Shown: piece after piece, positions 22,420 to 32,917 of the stretch
How positions within the stretch are numbered: the stretch's first letter is position 1
How the letters are laid out: each line of letters opens with the position of its first letter
Assembly (NCBI GenBank): GCA_021234155.1
Contig: JAJEKV010000011.1
Location: 5,599,132 to 5,663,131 of the forward strand
DNA length: 64,000 bases
Source of the DNA: Isoetes taiwanensis
Taxonomy: Eukaryota > Streptophyta > Lycopodiopsida > Isoetales > Isoetaceae
Direction of reading: 5' to 3'
The notes under the pieces: generated by a model
The model's database searches: none
The model's input: only the letters and a program-made list of their open reading frames with translations
What the model was told of the DNA's origin: nothing
Made by a program: the position numbers and the translations under genes

Positions 22420-22850
22420 TGCAACCTGCGCCACTGCCTGTCTGAACTCATTTTGCAGCTGTACCATGTCCTCTGACATTTGCCGTTGGAGCTGATCTAG
22501 ACGCCGGGTTGCATCGCTTAGGGTGCGGGACATCGTTGTCAATTCACTTCTTAGCTGGGCGACAGTATCGCGTGCTTGTCTGCGCTCAAAGTCAGCCAGC
22601 CCAAAGCGGTCATGCAGTGGCCTAATGCGTTCCTCCAGCATCGAAATACGTTCTTTTTCTTTCGCCAGTTGTTTCTTGAGAATAGTTGCCGGTTGGGTGC
22701 CGCCAGAATTCTTTTGGAGTGGGAAGGAGTTGGAGGCTGGGCTATTAGATCTTTTGCTCTGTAGCTTGGGAACAAGAGCTTGGTATCTAAACCGGCGTAC
22801 TCTGGAGAAAAGTGATTTAGTTTTTGATTTAGAGCATCAAAAACCCTGAG
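22420..22850 (-). pseudogene. LINE ORF1 coiled-coil N-terminal part
   Basis: Reads LEERIRPLHDRFGLADFERR and TMSRTLSDATRRLDQLQRQM, heptad-like and strongly charged. It lies upstream (minus strand) of the RRM-like piece, as expected for an L1-type ORF1, and is cut off by the inserted 557-bp element. Confidence 0.6.
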
Positions 22851-23224
22851 TGCGCCCGTTTTGACTAGGGGGCTTTGACCAGGGCGCTAGAGAGAGAGAG
22901 AGACCAGGGCTATTAAAAGTTTCCATGCACAACCCGATCCCCTAAAAGAAATGTAACATGCAATCCCCACTGCCCACTTATAAAGCCAAAAGCCACAAGT
23001 CTTAAATAGGGACAAATTGAGCCTATTACTTGTCTTTTGTTCTTGAACTAGGTAGTGACTAGATTTCCAATAAGACAATAACAAGAACCTTTGTAATATT
23101 ATATTTTCTATTGATCCTACAAGCATGAAGGACTTTTGCAGCAAGATCCATTTATCCATTTAAGCGCAGACATTGCTCTATTTTCATAGTTTGGATCAGT
23201 AATTTTAACAGGAGATGTTATCGC

Positions 23225-24420
23225 ACGCACAGGATTGCAAGCATCATTGCAAGTGGCTAAAAGCAAAGATCCTTTGTGGACCTGTGAGAAGGAAGCATGG
23301 GAGATAGCAGACAAGGATTGGCAGAGACGCTCGTTGGATAACAACATTAACACAATGGGTAAGCATTTACTTTTGCTATGCAATTGCTTTGATTTGCTAC
23401 TGTTGAATGGATGCGAGATACCCGTTGTCATACACTTTTACAAATAAGATGACAAATGGAAACAAGGTTGTAGATTATGTAGTGAGATGTACACACAGCA
23501 GCGAGGCTGATAAGTGATTTTATAGTGGAAGAATGCCCAAAATCAGAGCATTGTGCATTGCTATTTAAGCTGAAAATAGGAAGGCAATATTTTCATAGAC
23601 AGAAACGCCACTCAAACAGCAAATTGAATCTGTTATTAGACTATGCTAAGCGTGCCATATATGTGCAAGCTATGACAGAAGCTCTTAAAACTTGGAATCC
23701 ACCTGGTGATATGCATCTTCACTGCTGAGATCTGCAAAATATAATATTAGATACTGCAAGAGATATTTTCTCTACACAAGAGGAAAAGAAAAGAAGAGAT
23801 AAACTTTGGTTTGATGAAGAATTTCAGATAGCGAGAGGGAAGTTTAAGACATTATGGGGGCTGCAAACGAAAGAGCACTTAAAAGAATACCGCAAGTTAC
23901 TTAAGAGGAAGAAGACTATATTTTTGAAAAAGCGGCAAATTGAGCTTTACAATAAATTTTTACATTGCCCAAGGGATTTCTGGAAATAGTTGAGTATGTC
24001 GTATACAACAAAAAGTGATGTAGATGCCTTTGACTTATATAATTATGCACATGAGCTGTTATATAAAGCAGATGGGTCGCCTATAGATATAGAAGATATG
24101 ACATTTGAGCCCATATTTACATCAGAGGATATAGGAGAGGCTATCAAAAAGCTTGCAAATGGTAAGGCTGCAGTTATAGCTGGGCTTAGAGCGGAGACGA
24201 TAAAATGGGCAAGAAACATAGTAATGAATGAGATTACTGAGTTATTTAACTCAGTTATGGCTTTGGGATTCCTGAAGGAATGGCAGTTAAGTCGTTAAGG
24301 GATAAAACAAAAGCTAGCAACTATCGCACAATCATGATAAGCAGTCTTATGGCAAAGCTTTTTGGGACAGCGGTGGGCTGAGGAAGTTTGGCCTACGATA
24401 ATTCATATCCCATCAGGAAA
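23225..24420 (+). mobile_element. Third LINE remnant, plus strand
   Basis: Plus-strand fragments include DKDWQRRSLDNNINTMGKHL and VVDYVVRC (end of endonuclease), then KLWFDEEFQIARGKFKTLWG (linker), and FTSEDIGEAIKKLANGKAAV (RT entry, about 24120-24180). Multiple stops and shifts. It belongs to a different LINE lineage from the 5-8 and 19-22 kb copies. Confidence 0.75.
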
Positions 24421-24429
24421 GAAACATTA

Positions 24430-25620
24430 TGTTTATGACACAGTGAAGGTTCCACATAATCTTTCCTTTTTTGTTTAGCATGGAGTATTCTTACCCATGG
24501 TAGTATTGCAGAAATACAAGGAGGTAGGCAGGGTCCTCATCGTTCTTGCTGGTGTTGAATATGGTAGTGTAAGCTCTAAAGATTGTGTGCCTACAAAGGG
24601 GCATAGGTAGGTCCAAACAGATGCATTTTATCTCTTTGAAAACAAAGTGAAGAAGCCAGATATATATGTGTCAGTAAAAAAGAAGCAATTTTTCTAGTCC
24701 AATCAACTTACCAAAAATTCTTATTGTAACTTGCAGGGTATTAAAGTTGTTATGCCAAGCAGATACAAAAGAGTGACTTATTGAAAATGGGTACCATCCC
24801 CCTATGCCCTAAAGAAGAACAAAGCACAGAATCATTACCTCTCATTGTTGATCCTAAACCTGGCACTTGGAATCAATTTCATGGTAAAAGCATGGTAAAG
24901 TGTCTCGATTAGTTTGTTTTCGAGCTATAAAATTAGGTAGAAATGTAGTTAGAAATTAGTTCAAGAAAATAGCGAGAAATTACTTTTTTGGCTCGTTGTA
25001 AATTTGAATTCCGAAAATTAAGGGTGGTATGCTCTTCGACGGAAATAGCAAGAAACCAAAATGGGAGGGAATTGTTGCATCCGAATTCTTTGGCTCCCCT
25101 TTGCTTCAACCTCATAGACGAATCCATGTGTCTGTCACTTCCTCCTTGTCATTGCAAGGTATGGATTCTCAAAATTTCTTTCTCGGGGAGCAGAATGTCA
25201 CAGACAGCCCTGTCTTCTCATAGAATAAATTAGAATGCGTTTTTAGATTTTTCCTGGAATAATAGGAGAATCCGAACTGTAAAAAATGGAGAATGCTCAA
25301 GTTTTTGTTCTTTATTGTGATCTTGGTGCGGTTTCTACTCTGGAAGCACAGTTGGAGCTATGAATCTGTTGAAACCTAATTCTTCCTCCCTCCATTCCTA
25401 GGTAAGTTATCTTGGTAATGTAATTGTTCAATTTCTTTGCACGTCTTTGCTTAATTCTACTTTGCTTCACCACTTAAAGAATACCTATCATTTTTATTTG
25501 CATGCTTCTGCTCAGCTTCCTCCATGAAGGAAGTCCAATAGCAAAGTCTCTCATGAAGAAATGTGTAAGCTAACTGATTTTAATTCCTAATAGAGGAATG
25601 TTTGCTGATATGTGTATTGT
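24430..25620. other. Spacer, no gene recognised
   Basis: Mixed AT-rich sequence with short overlapping ORFs on both strands (24933-25233) and no family motifs. Confidence 0.45.
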
Positions 25621-25639
25621 TAACAAGTTGTTGAAACAG

Positions 25640-25990
25640 GTCTACGCAGATCCGGAAGCAAGAAACAAATCTACTGGTTGGGGAGTCGAACCCCAGTAAT
25701 CCCAACCAGTTACAAATAAGAAGGATAAAACATCTGATTTTTTCACAAGAAATCGATTCTGAGACTGGTTTTTTTCTCAAGGAAAAGAAACCCTCTCTGA
25801 ACGCAAAAATTTGTGAAGAACTGGGCGGGGAGTTGAACCCCGGTGAACCCAAGCCAGTGCGCACCCACCCGGCTTGAATATGAAGATGATGAAGCAGGCA
25901 GGCATCCGAAGCAAGCATCTGAAGCAGCAGGGTTTGCCGTGAGTCCAAGCATCTGAAGTCCGGATATCTCAATCCGCTGCCCTATCCCAC
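25640..25990 (-). repeat. Two tRNA-like B-box hairpins, possible SINE remnants
   Basis: On the minus strand, GGGGTTCGACTCC (about 25698-25686) and GGGGTTCAACTCC (about 25841-25829) match the pol III B-box consensus GGTTCGANTCC. Each sits in a T-arm-like stem: CTGGTTGGG...CCCAACCAG for the first, CGGGG...CCCCG for the second. No full tRNA cloverleaf can be drawn and the A-box partner is uncertain, so this may be a decayed tRNA-derived SINE rather than a tRNA gene. Confidence 0.35.
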
Positions 25991-26049
25991 CGGAAACCAC
26001 TCCATCCGCAGAAGTCCACCTTACACACCCTAAATTCAGACCTTCGTCC

Positions 26050-26241
<192 letters not shown>

Positions 26242-26756
26242 AAAACAAACAAACAAAAAAAAAATTAAAAAAATCCCCCTCCACCTTAAAACCGGACGGA
26301 CCTTATAGCGATCACGGTAATCCGCAATGCAATCCGTACCGAGCACGAAAATGGCTCCACGTCGTGGTGGTCACGCCCGATCTGGCAGGCCCGGCTCCAC
26401 CGGATCTGGCAGACCAGATTCCTTGAGAAGAGTACTCGTTAGAAGCTATATTGATGAGTTACTAAATTCTTTTCTTAGCCAAGCGATGATGATACGGGCA
26501 AGATAATCGCATACCCGACCACCACCACCGCCGGCGATTCAGCCCGGTGATTCCAATTCCTCCAGCACCTCCAGCAGCAATTCCAGCAGTGGCACCAGCA
26601 TTGGTGCCACCAATTCCACCGGTAGAAGCAATTGCAGTAGCAGAGGAGCCCAACTTTGATGATAATTTGGATCAGATGATAGAAGAGATCGGCAAGCAAC
26701 TATATGGAGGCATGACTTGTGATCCTCCTTATTCTTTCTGCCGGAAGCTTTGATTC

Positions 26757-26980
26757 TTTTTTGTTCTTGATTCCTTCCGGCGTGATTCTTTCCGCCAGAA
26801 ATCTTTGATCTGGTAACCAGAAGCAGCATTCTTTTTAGTTCTTATTCCTTCCGGCGTGATTCTTTCCGCCAGAAATCTTTGATCCGGTAACCAGAAGCAG
26901 CATTCTTTTTAGTTCTTGATTCCTTCCGGCGTGATTCTTTCCGCCAGAAATCTTTGATCCGGTAATTAGAAGCAGCATCC
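26757..26980 (+). repeat. ~76-bp minisatellite, three units
   Basis: Units carry TTCCTTCCGGCGTGATTC, TTTCCGCCAGAAATCTTTG and GGTAACCAGAAGCAGCATTC. The spacing is about 73-77 bp. It runs into the 60-bp array on its right, with which it shares the word CAGAAGCAGCAT. Confidence 0.8.
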
Positions 26981-26987
26981 AAAAGCA

Positions 26988-27147
26988 GCATAAACAAGTA
27001 ACCTTTGATACGTCTTTCTCATTTACCAGAAGCAGCATCCAGAAGCAGCATAAACCAGTAATCTTTGATACGTCTTTCTCATTTACCAGAAGCAGCATCC
27101 AGAAGCATCATAAACCAGTAATCTTTGATACGTCTTTCTCATTTACT
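26988..27147 (+). repeat. 60-bp minisatellite derived from lipase coding sequence
   Basis: Three units with AATCTTTGATACGTCTTTCTC followed by ATTTACCAGAAGCAGCATCC. The TACGTCTTTCTCATTTAC part equals the reverse complement of the lipase codons for VNEKDV. The array therefore appears to have grown by repeated copying of the edge of the adjoining lipase fragment. Confidence 0.75.
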
Positions 27148-27283
27148 ACTCTCAGCGTTTTCACCTGCAAGTCCTCACATATTTTCTTAAAGGTTTCAAT
27201 TCCAACTCTTGGAGCAGAAAAGGAGATAACGGACAGCGGTATCCTCTTCTGCTCATCATTATCAGTGCAGGGATGAAACCTAA
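27138..27283 (-). pseudogene. Lipase gene fragment
   Basis: Minus-strand translation gives FHPCTDNDEQKRIPLSVISF, APRVG and ICEDLQVKTLRVVNEKDV, matching residues of about 326-375 of the intact lipases. Only the part around the catalytic Asp is present. It is closer to copy 2 (RVVNEKDV) than copy 1. Its right edge abuts the CHAT fragment, its left edge the 60-bp array. Confidence 0.85.
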
Positions 27284-27304
27284 ATGCAGGGGATGTGTGA
27301 GCTG

Positions 27305-27786
27305 TTGTTAACCTAAATTGCCCCTGTGGTGCAATTATATTAACTCCTGCTACATCAGATAATGCGAATTCTTCATTTAACTCAGGACAAATCCGTGATC
27401 GTGTCCTAGAAGCATTCTGCCAGCATGCCACATTCTTTGATGGCAAGCTAACAGGTGACAAGATAGAAGAACTTGGTGAACTCAAGGCTAGAGTGGCAAT
27501 GCTAAGTGCATGTAATACTGGCTTAGGAGAAGCTTGTGCATAAGGTATTCTTGGATTCTGCAGATCTTTCCATATGACAGGTGTTCCAGCAGTAGTAGTC
27601 TCATTGTGGCCTCTGAAAGATTCTTCAACTAAAATGGTAATGGAGAATGTGTATAGGAATCTCGAAAATGGATCTGCTTGTAGCATTCCAAGAAGCAATG
27701 AAGTCTATGATAAAACTGCGAACTAAATTTGGACACCCAGAGTTTCCACCTGAACAGTGGGCTGCATTTGTTGTATCAGGTTCCTA
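27305..27786 (+). pseudogene. CHAT-domain (caspase-like) fragment
   Basis: Plus-strand reading gives LTGDKIEELGELKARVAMLS followed by ACNTGLGEA, the signature of CHAT proteases (the Cys in SACNTG is the usual catalytic residue). It continues GILGFCRSFHMTGVPAVVVS, LWPLKDSSTKMVM and, after a frameshift, KFGHPEFPPEQWAAFVVSG. This is the C-terminal half of a CHAT domain as found in plant TPR-CHAT proteins. A TAA immediately after GEACA and the later frameshift make it non-functional. The upstream His-containing part and any TPR repeats are missing. Confidence 0.75.
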
Positions 27787-28657
27787 GTCATTAATAAATT
27801 TTTCACTAGTGTGGATTGAAGTAATATATGTCGAATCCATGACTCCCAGTAATTGAATATTGCAATTATATGAATGAAAAATGTCTACTGAGATTGCTAT
27901 TAGCACCGATCCAGAAGATAGAGTGAATTCTAGGGTCTTTCCTCGAACTAGAAACTTATGTACATAATACTTATGGTTGATCTGCATCATCTTGTATTCT
28001 CGTTGGGTGATATACACTAGCTAATAGCCCCCCCTAGAGCCACATCAGAAGCTCACTGAGGATGAGAATAATTGGAACCATAACATTATGGAGCGTCATC
28101 TAAGTGATGAGAAAGAATTATTGTTATATATTATCTAATTTGTGATGAATGAACTATGCATATACTTCAAATAGCCAACTACCAAATCCTCATATAAACG
28201 GTGTCGGCTAAGGAACTTAGAGCCCAGGATCCCATGCATCTCAGATTCGCCATATAATGGAGGCATAGCCTTCCTAACCAATGAAATTATTGAGCTGCTA
28301 ACGAAGGAAGTTAAAGTCATATCTCAGGCTCCTCATATAAATGTGCATAATTCAATTTGGAAAGGTGTTGGTTGTGTAAGGTTCCAAAAAACGTGAGTTA
28401 CCGAATGCAAGCAAATTGTCAATGGGACCTCAATGGTAGTTGAACGGCAACGTCACAAATATTAATTCTAATTGCATGGGACAGCCCTTCAATTTCTAAC
28501 CTTGAAAAACATAGTTGAAGTATCACAAGCATGAATTTTACCCTTTAATTCAGAATAAACGTGTGAATGGACTTTACAAGTCAAAAGCTTAAACGTGCTT
28601 CTAGACTATACGCGTTCCCTTGGATGTCATACATTTCGGATGCATCATTTCCATGTC

Positions 28658-28665
28658 TATAAAAT
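28658..28665 (+). promoter_or_regulatory. TATA box of the lipase pseudogene
   Basis: TATAAAAT, 37 bp before the former ATG at 28702, in the same context as the intact gene's TATA at 2482-2489. Its retention shows the duplication included the core promoter. Confidence 0.5.
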
Positions 28666-28701
28666 CAGTGGCCTTAAAGACCTTGGCACTAAAAATCCAA
28701 A

Positions 28702-30512
28702 ATGATCTGCTCCAAGTCTAGCGGCCCTCTGAATTTCGGTTCCTCCTTTCAGGTCCATACTTCTGTGCAAAGAGCTCAGACCCTTCCACCATCTTCACTT
28801 GCATTGGCAGACTGTGGGGTAAAAGCATGCTAGGGTGTACCATCTAAAGTACTTTTTAGGGAGTGCGAAACTACCCAAAAAAGTACCCAGCACTGGGTAC
28901 TGGGAACTTGCATAAATGCTGCAATAAACAATAAGTTTGAGAGTTAATTTATTTATTTTAGCCTCTAATAGTATTGTTATCCTCTAGTACTATAGATTGT
29001 CATGTTATTGACCCTCAATTCAAAAATTTTTGATTGATTTTAATGGAAAGAATAAACAGAAAGTACCAGTTTTAAAAGTACCCAGTGTAGGTACTTTTGA
29101 GGGTTCCAAAAGTGGTACACCGTAGCATGCTTTTACCCTGTGGCAGATTAAAAGCTCATGCTCTCAAGCTAGAAGTACAGCCACAGAAATCTTCAAAAAA
29201 TTTGGAGAGCATAGAAAAGCTCCCCCAGCATCAGGACTCCACTGAACTGTGTTTGTGCAAAAGGTGGAGAGAAATTCAAGGATCTGAAAAGTGGAAAGGT
29301 CTTTTTGATCCCTTGGATCCCCAACTAAAATCCGAGGTTATCAGATATGGAGAATTTGCTCAAGCCTGCTATGATGCCTTTGATTATGATACCCCTTCAA
29401 AATACAGAGGAAGTTACAAGTACAACAAGAGCAGACTTTTGCAGCGGGTTGGCCTACTAAACACTGGCTATGAAGTGACAAAATATCTATATGCAACTTC
29501 AAAGTCAGGCCTAAATGGGTTTTTTACTTAAGCCAAAAGAAAGCTTTGATCCATGGTGCAAGTATTCAAATTGGATGGGATATGTAGCAGTGTGTACTTG
29601 TGAAGAAGAAATTAAAAGGCTTGGCAGAAGAGATATTGTGGTTTCTTAGAGAGGTACAGTTACACAGTTTGAGTGGCTTGAAAATCTGAAAGATATCTTA
29701 ACTCCTTTTGGCCTACAGTCTTCCGATGCTAAAGTAGAGAGAGGGTTTTTGCATCTCTATACATGTAAAAATAGCCACACTCGTTACAACAAGCATAGTG
29801 CTAGAGAGCAATTGCTCTCTGAGCTGTTGTGAGAAAATTAGCATTACAGTAACAGGGCATAGTCTTGGAGGTGCTCTGGCTTTGCTTAGTGCATATGACA
29901 TAGCTGAATCCGGCTTAACAAGCAGGTGCAACAATGTAAGAATTCTAGCAGATTTCACGAAGAAGGAGACCACCTAGAACCCCTGTTTCATCCTTGCATT
30001 GAAAAGGACGAGCAAAAGAAAATACCATTGTCTGTTATTTCTTTCTCTGCTCCAAGAGTAGGAAATGAAGCCTTTAAGAAAAGGTGTGAGGATCTGCAGG
30101 TGAAGACACTGAGAATAGTTAACGAGAAAGACTTAGTGCCCAAAATGCCAAGGCTTCTGTTCAACGAGAGATTTACAATGCTGAGAAGTTTAATAGACAA
30201 CCTTCCATGGACGTATTCGCATGTGGGCACAGAGCTTGAGCTGAGCTCTGATATCTCGCCCTTTCTGGAGCCTACTTCAAATCCAATCTTCCATCATAAT
30301 TTGGAAGCTCATTTGCATTTGCTTGATGGGTTCCACGGCTCTGGCAAGGAGTTTCGCTCAAGCACTGATCGAGACCCTGCTCTGGTCAATAAGGCCTCCA
30401 ATTTCTTACTCAGAGAGCTCGCAATTCCTCCTTGTTGGTGGCAGGAACAATACAAAGGATTGATCAGAAACGAGAAAGGGAAATGGGTTCAGATTTGTGC
30501 ATTGATCCAGAT
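28702..30512 (+). pseudogene. Disrupted DAD1-like lipase (duplicate of copy 1)
   Basis: The frame starts MICSKSSGPLNFGSSFQVHT, as in copy 1, but is split after about 35 codons by a 322-bp MITE (28817-29138). Coding resumes at 29142. Further lesions, read against copy 1: a frameshift with stop after NGFFT (about 29530), a TGG-to-TAG change in the SWRGT block (29647), a deletion of about 30 bp just before the nucleophile region that removes most of LKRLINMYEGEE (about 29827), a rearranged NNVLKN stretch (about 29935), and a 20-bp deletion in the last codons (about 30494). The GHSLGG, NEKD and HHNLEAHLH blocks remain readable. It cannot yield a full lipase. Confidence 0.9.
28817..29138. mobile_element. 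322-bp MITE with 4-bp target duplication, copy a
   Basis: Ends are GGGTAAAAGCATGCTAGGG (left) and the inverted GTAGCATGCTTTTACCC (right), flanked by TGTG on both sides (28813-28816 and 29139-29142). The intact lipase at 931-2445 gives the empty site, CACTGTGGCAG, confirming a 4-bp duplication. Inside, GTACCCAG motifs form subterminal repeats. No coding capacity. An element of identical length lies at 34911-35232. Confidence 0.88.
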
Positions 30513-30563
30513 TCTAACCCTGTTACCATTTGTACAATGCCAACAATGTCGCTCGAAGTCTTT

Positions 30564-30839
30564 TTAATTTCGCTTCGTACATTTGCCATTTGCTTGTATG
30601 ACCTGCTGCTCTTGAATCGACACACATTTATAGGAAAAGAAAGAAAAGACCATAACTTTCTTCTTTTCAATACTATTAGAGATTTGACTCGCCTCTATCT
30701 TCACAATGCTCACAAGGTATCCAAATTCTTGCGCTATTGGTTGTTGTTCTAAGATCGTTGATGCCTCTTCCAATTGGTCTCTCAATTCTTGGGTCAGTGC
30801 CTTGAAAAATTCTTCATTTTGAGTCTTGAGCTTCCTCAT
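30564..30839 (-). pseudogene. Coiled-coil ORF fragment, arm 2 copy
   Basis: Same peptide as at 528 in arm 1 (MRKLKTQNEEFFKALTQEL), with few substitutions over 60 residues. The downstream part differs because the surrounding DNA has diverged. As in arm 1, a TGA precedes the ATG in frame. Family unknown. Confidence 0.4.
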
Positions 30840-31172
30840 GGTCTCTTTTACTTCAGCTCAAAGTGTACAAACTTCTTCAAGGAATTGCCGCTCGAAGGAG
30901 TGTAAAGAACTCAATATTTGATCCTCTCCATCTGATCAACTTGTATCTTCTTGCCCATCGAAAGGGAATCTTCCTTTTAGAGCGTTTCACCAGAGCCTCA
31001 GAAGCGGAAAAGACAGGTGGCCAAAAGATAGATAGATAGATAGTATTTTTACGTCATGCCACATTGGCAGCGTCCATGAGGACATATGACGGGATATGAA
31101 AAGGACGCCCGAGAAATGCCGAGCAAAGATTCTATTTCTATTGCCTCCCCCATTGACAATCTTATATTATAA

Positions 31173-32917
31173 CTAGTAATGGTGCCCAGCGTTGCTGGGC
31201 GTAAGTTAAGAGCTTGTAAATGTTTTTGGTCACAATGAGAAAAGCCCAATCCCTTTCTCCTTTATTTTTCCTATATCCCGCATTTCACGTTTTCTCTTTT
31301 TCTCCACATGTTTTCCTTTTGTCTTTTCTCTTGCATGTTTCCTTCTTTTCCGTCCCCTTCTCTTCCCTTTTCCTCTTCCTTTTTTCCCTTCCATTTTCCT
31401 CCTTTCTCCACCTTTCCCTCTTTCCCTTTTTCCATGCCACTTTTCTCGTTTCTTTCCCCCTCCCTTTCCCTTTGCCTTGTCTTTTCCCCACCCTTTTGTT
31501 CTTCCACTCTCTCGCGTGCTTATTTTCTCTTCATTTTTTCGTTTTCTCCCACCCTTTCTCTCTTTCTTTTCTGCGTGCTCTTTTCCACTCCGTTTTTCTT
31601 TTCTCCTTCCCTTTTCCCATGCCTTCTTTCCCTTCCATTTTGCACTATTCACCCCTTCCCTCTTCCCCTTTTCCCCGTTCCCTTTTTCCCTTCCCTCCCC
31701 GTTTCCCTTTTCTCGTGCCCTTTCCCCCTTTCTCCCTCCCCTTTTCTATTCCACTTGCCTTTTCCTATGCCCTTTTTTTTTCCTTCCCTTTTTTCACATT
31801 CTTTTCCTCTTCCCCTTTTTTCGTGCTCGTTTTTCCTTCCCTTTTCCTCCTTTCCTCACCCTTTCTCTCCCTTTTTCCCGTGCCATCTTTCCTTTCTTTT
31901 CTTCTTTCTCTTTTTATTTTCCCTTTCCGTTTTCCTTTTTCCATTTCCTTTCTCCCTTTCCTCGCCTTTTCCCTTTTCCCCTTTTTTCTGTGTCATTTTT
32001 CCATTATCCTTCTCCCTTCCTTTTTCTTTTTCCCTTCTCTTTTCCTTTTCCCATGCCATGTTTCCCTTTGTGTCACCCTTTTCCCCATGCACTCTTGCCC
32101 TCTTCCCCATGCATTCTTTCTCTTTTCCCCATGCCCCTTCTACCTTTTCCCCTTTCCATCTCAACCATCTTTCCCTTTTTCTTTTCCCTTTCCCTTTTAC
32201 CATGCCATTTTGCCTTCCCTTTTCCCCTTTCTCCATCTTCTCCCCTATCCCCTTTTGTCCATGCCCTTTTTTCCTTTCGCTCCTCCTCTTCTTCTTGTCC
32301 CTTTTTCCCTTCCCTTTCCCCCTTTCCTACTCCCTTTCCCCTTTTCCTTTCTCTTTCCCTTTCCCTTTCTCGTTTCCCATGCCATTTTTTTTCTTGTGCC
32401 CTTTTTCCCTTCCCTTTCCCCCTTTCCTACTCCCTTTCCCCTTTTCCTTTCCCTTTCTCTTTTCCCATGCCATTTTTCCCTTCTCACTCTGCCACCTTTC
32501 TTGTTCCCCTTTTTCCCTTCCCTTATTATCTTTTCTTCACCCTTTTCCTCTTCCCTTTTTCTCGGTGTCTTTTTTTCCTTCCTTTTCCCCTTCCCTTTTT
32601 CTTTTCTCTTTCCCCTTCCCCTTCCCCTTTCCCTTCCCCTTCCCTTTTCCTTTCCCTTTTCCAAAGCTATTTTCCCCTTCCCTTTTCCCATCCTTTCTCT
32701 CTTTCTCGTTTCCCCATGTCATTTTTCTCCTCCTTTCTTTCTGTACCTTTTTGCTCTTCACTTTCCCCCTTTCATCATCTCTTTTTCCTTCTCCTTTCTC
32801 CCTTAGGAGATCCATCCCACTCATGGTAATGTGTAGTGGCGAAATAAATCTTGACTTTTGGATAAAATCAAATGATCTTAGCCATTCAAATTAGGGCTTG
32901 ATCCAACACGGTATAAC
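31173..32917 (-). mobile_element. Helitron A (non-autonomous, homopurine-filled)
   Basis: The minus-strand 3' end has hairpin GCCCAGCAACGCTGGGC (31200-31184), then ACCATTA and CTAG (31176-31173) followed by T, the canonical Helitron 3' structure. The 5' side begins GTTATACCGTGTTGGATC, lacking the first bases of the family tip because of a small deletion at the junction with Helitron B. The interior is almost wholly homopurine on the element's sense strand. No Rep/helicase gene. Confidence 0.8.
31225..32815 (+). repeat. 1.6-kb homopyrimidine minisatellite
   Basis: Nearly all C and T on this strand, built from CCCTTTTTCCCTTCCC-like blocks punctuated by CATGCC or CGTGCC at intervals of tens of bases. 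Long Phe/Ser/Pro-rich frames across it are compositional artefacts. Confidence 0.95.

Larger units (their letters stand above)
19015..22915 (-). mobile_element. LINE copy 2, 3'-truncated within RT
   Basis: Minus-strand order: leader with GGCGCTAGAGAGAG (about 22890), coiled-coil ORF1 part (22850-22393), a 557-bp inserted element (22410-21854), an ORF1 RNA-binding segment (21684-21391), a proline-rich linker (21254-21006), the endonuclease (20921 onward) and RT. The RT is cut near 19015, before the YADD region. Confidence 0.85.
27905..30886 (-). repeat. Arm 2 of the inverted duplication
   Basis: Reverse-complement copy of 481-3876, about 24 kb away, with the lipase and coiled-coil segments in the same relative order. 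It lacks about 600 bp present in arm 1 and has gained a MITE. The matching breakpoints are described under arm 1. Confidence 0.85.

Noticed and set aside
26757-27147. CRISPR-like direct repeats
   Set aside because: Units are contiguous minisatellites without unique spacers, in a plant nuclear context with introns and retroelements.
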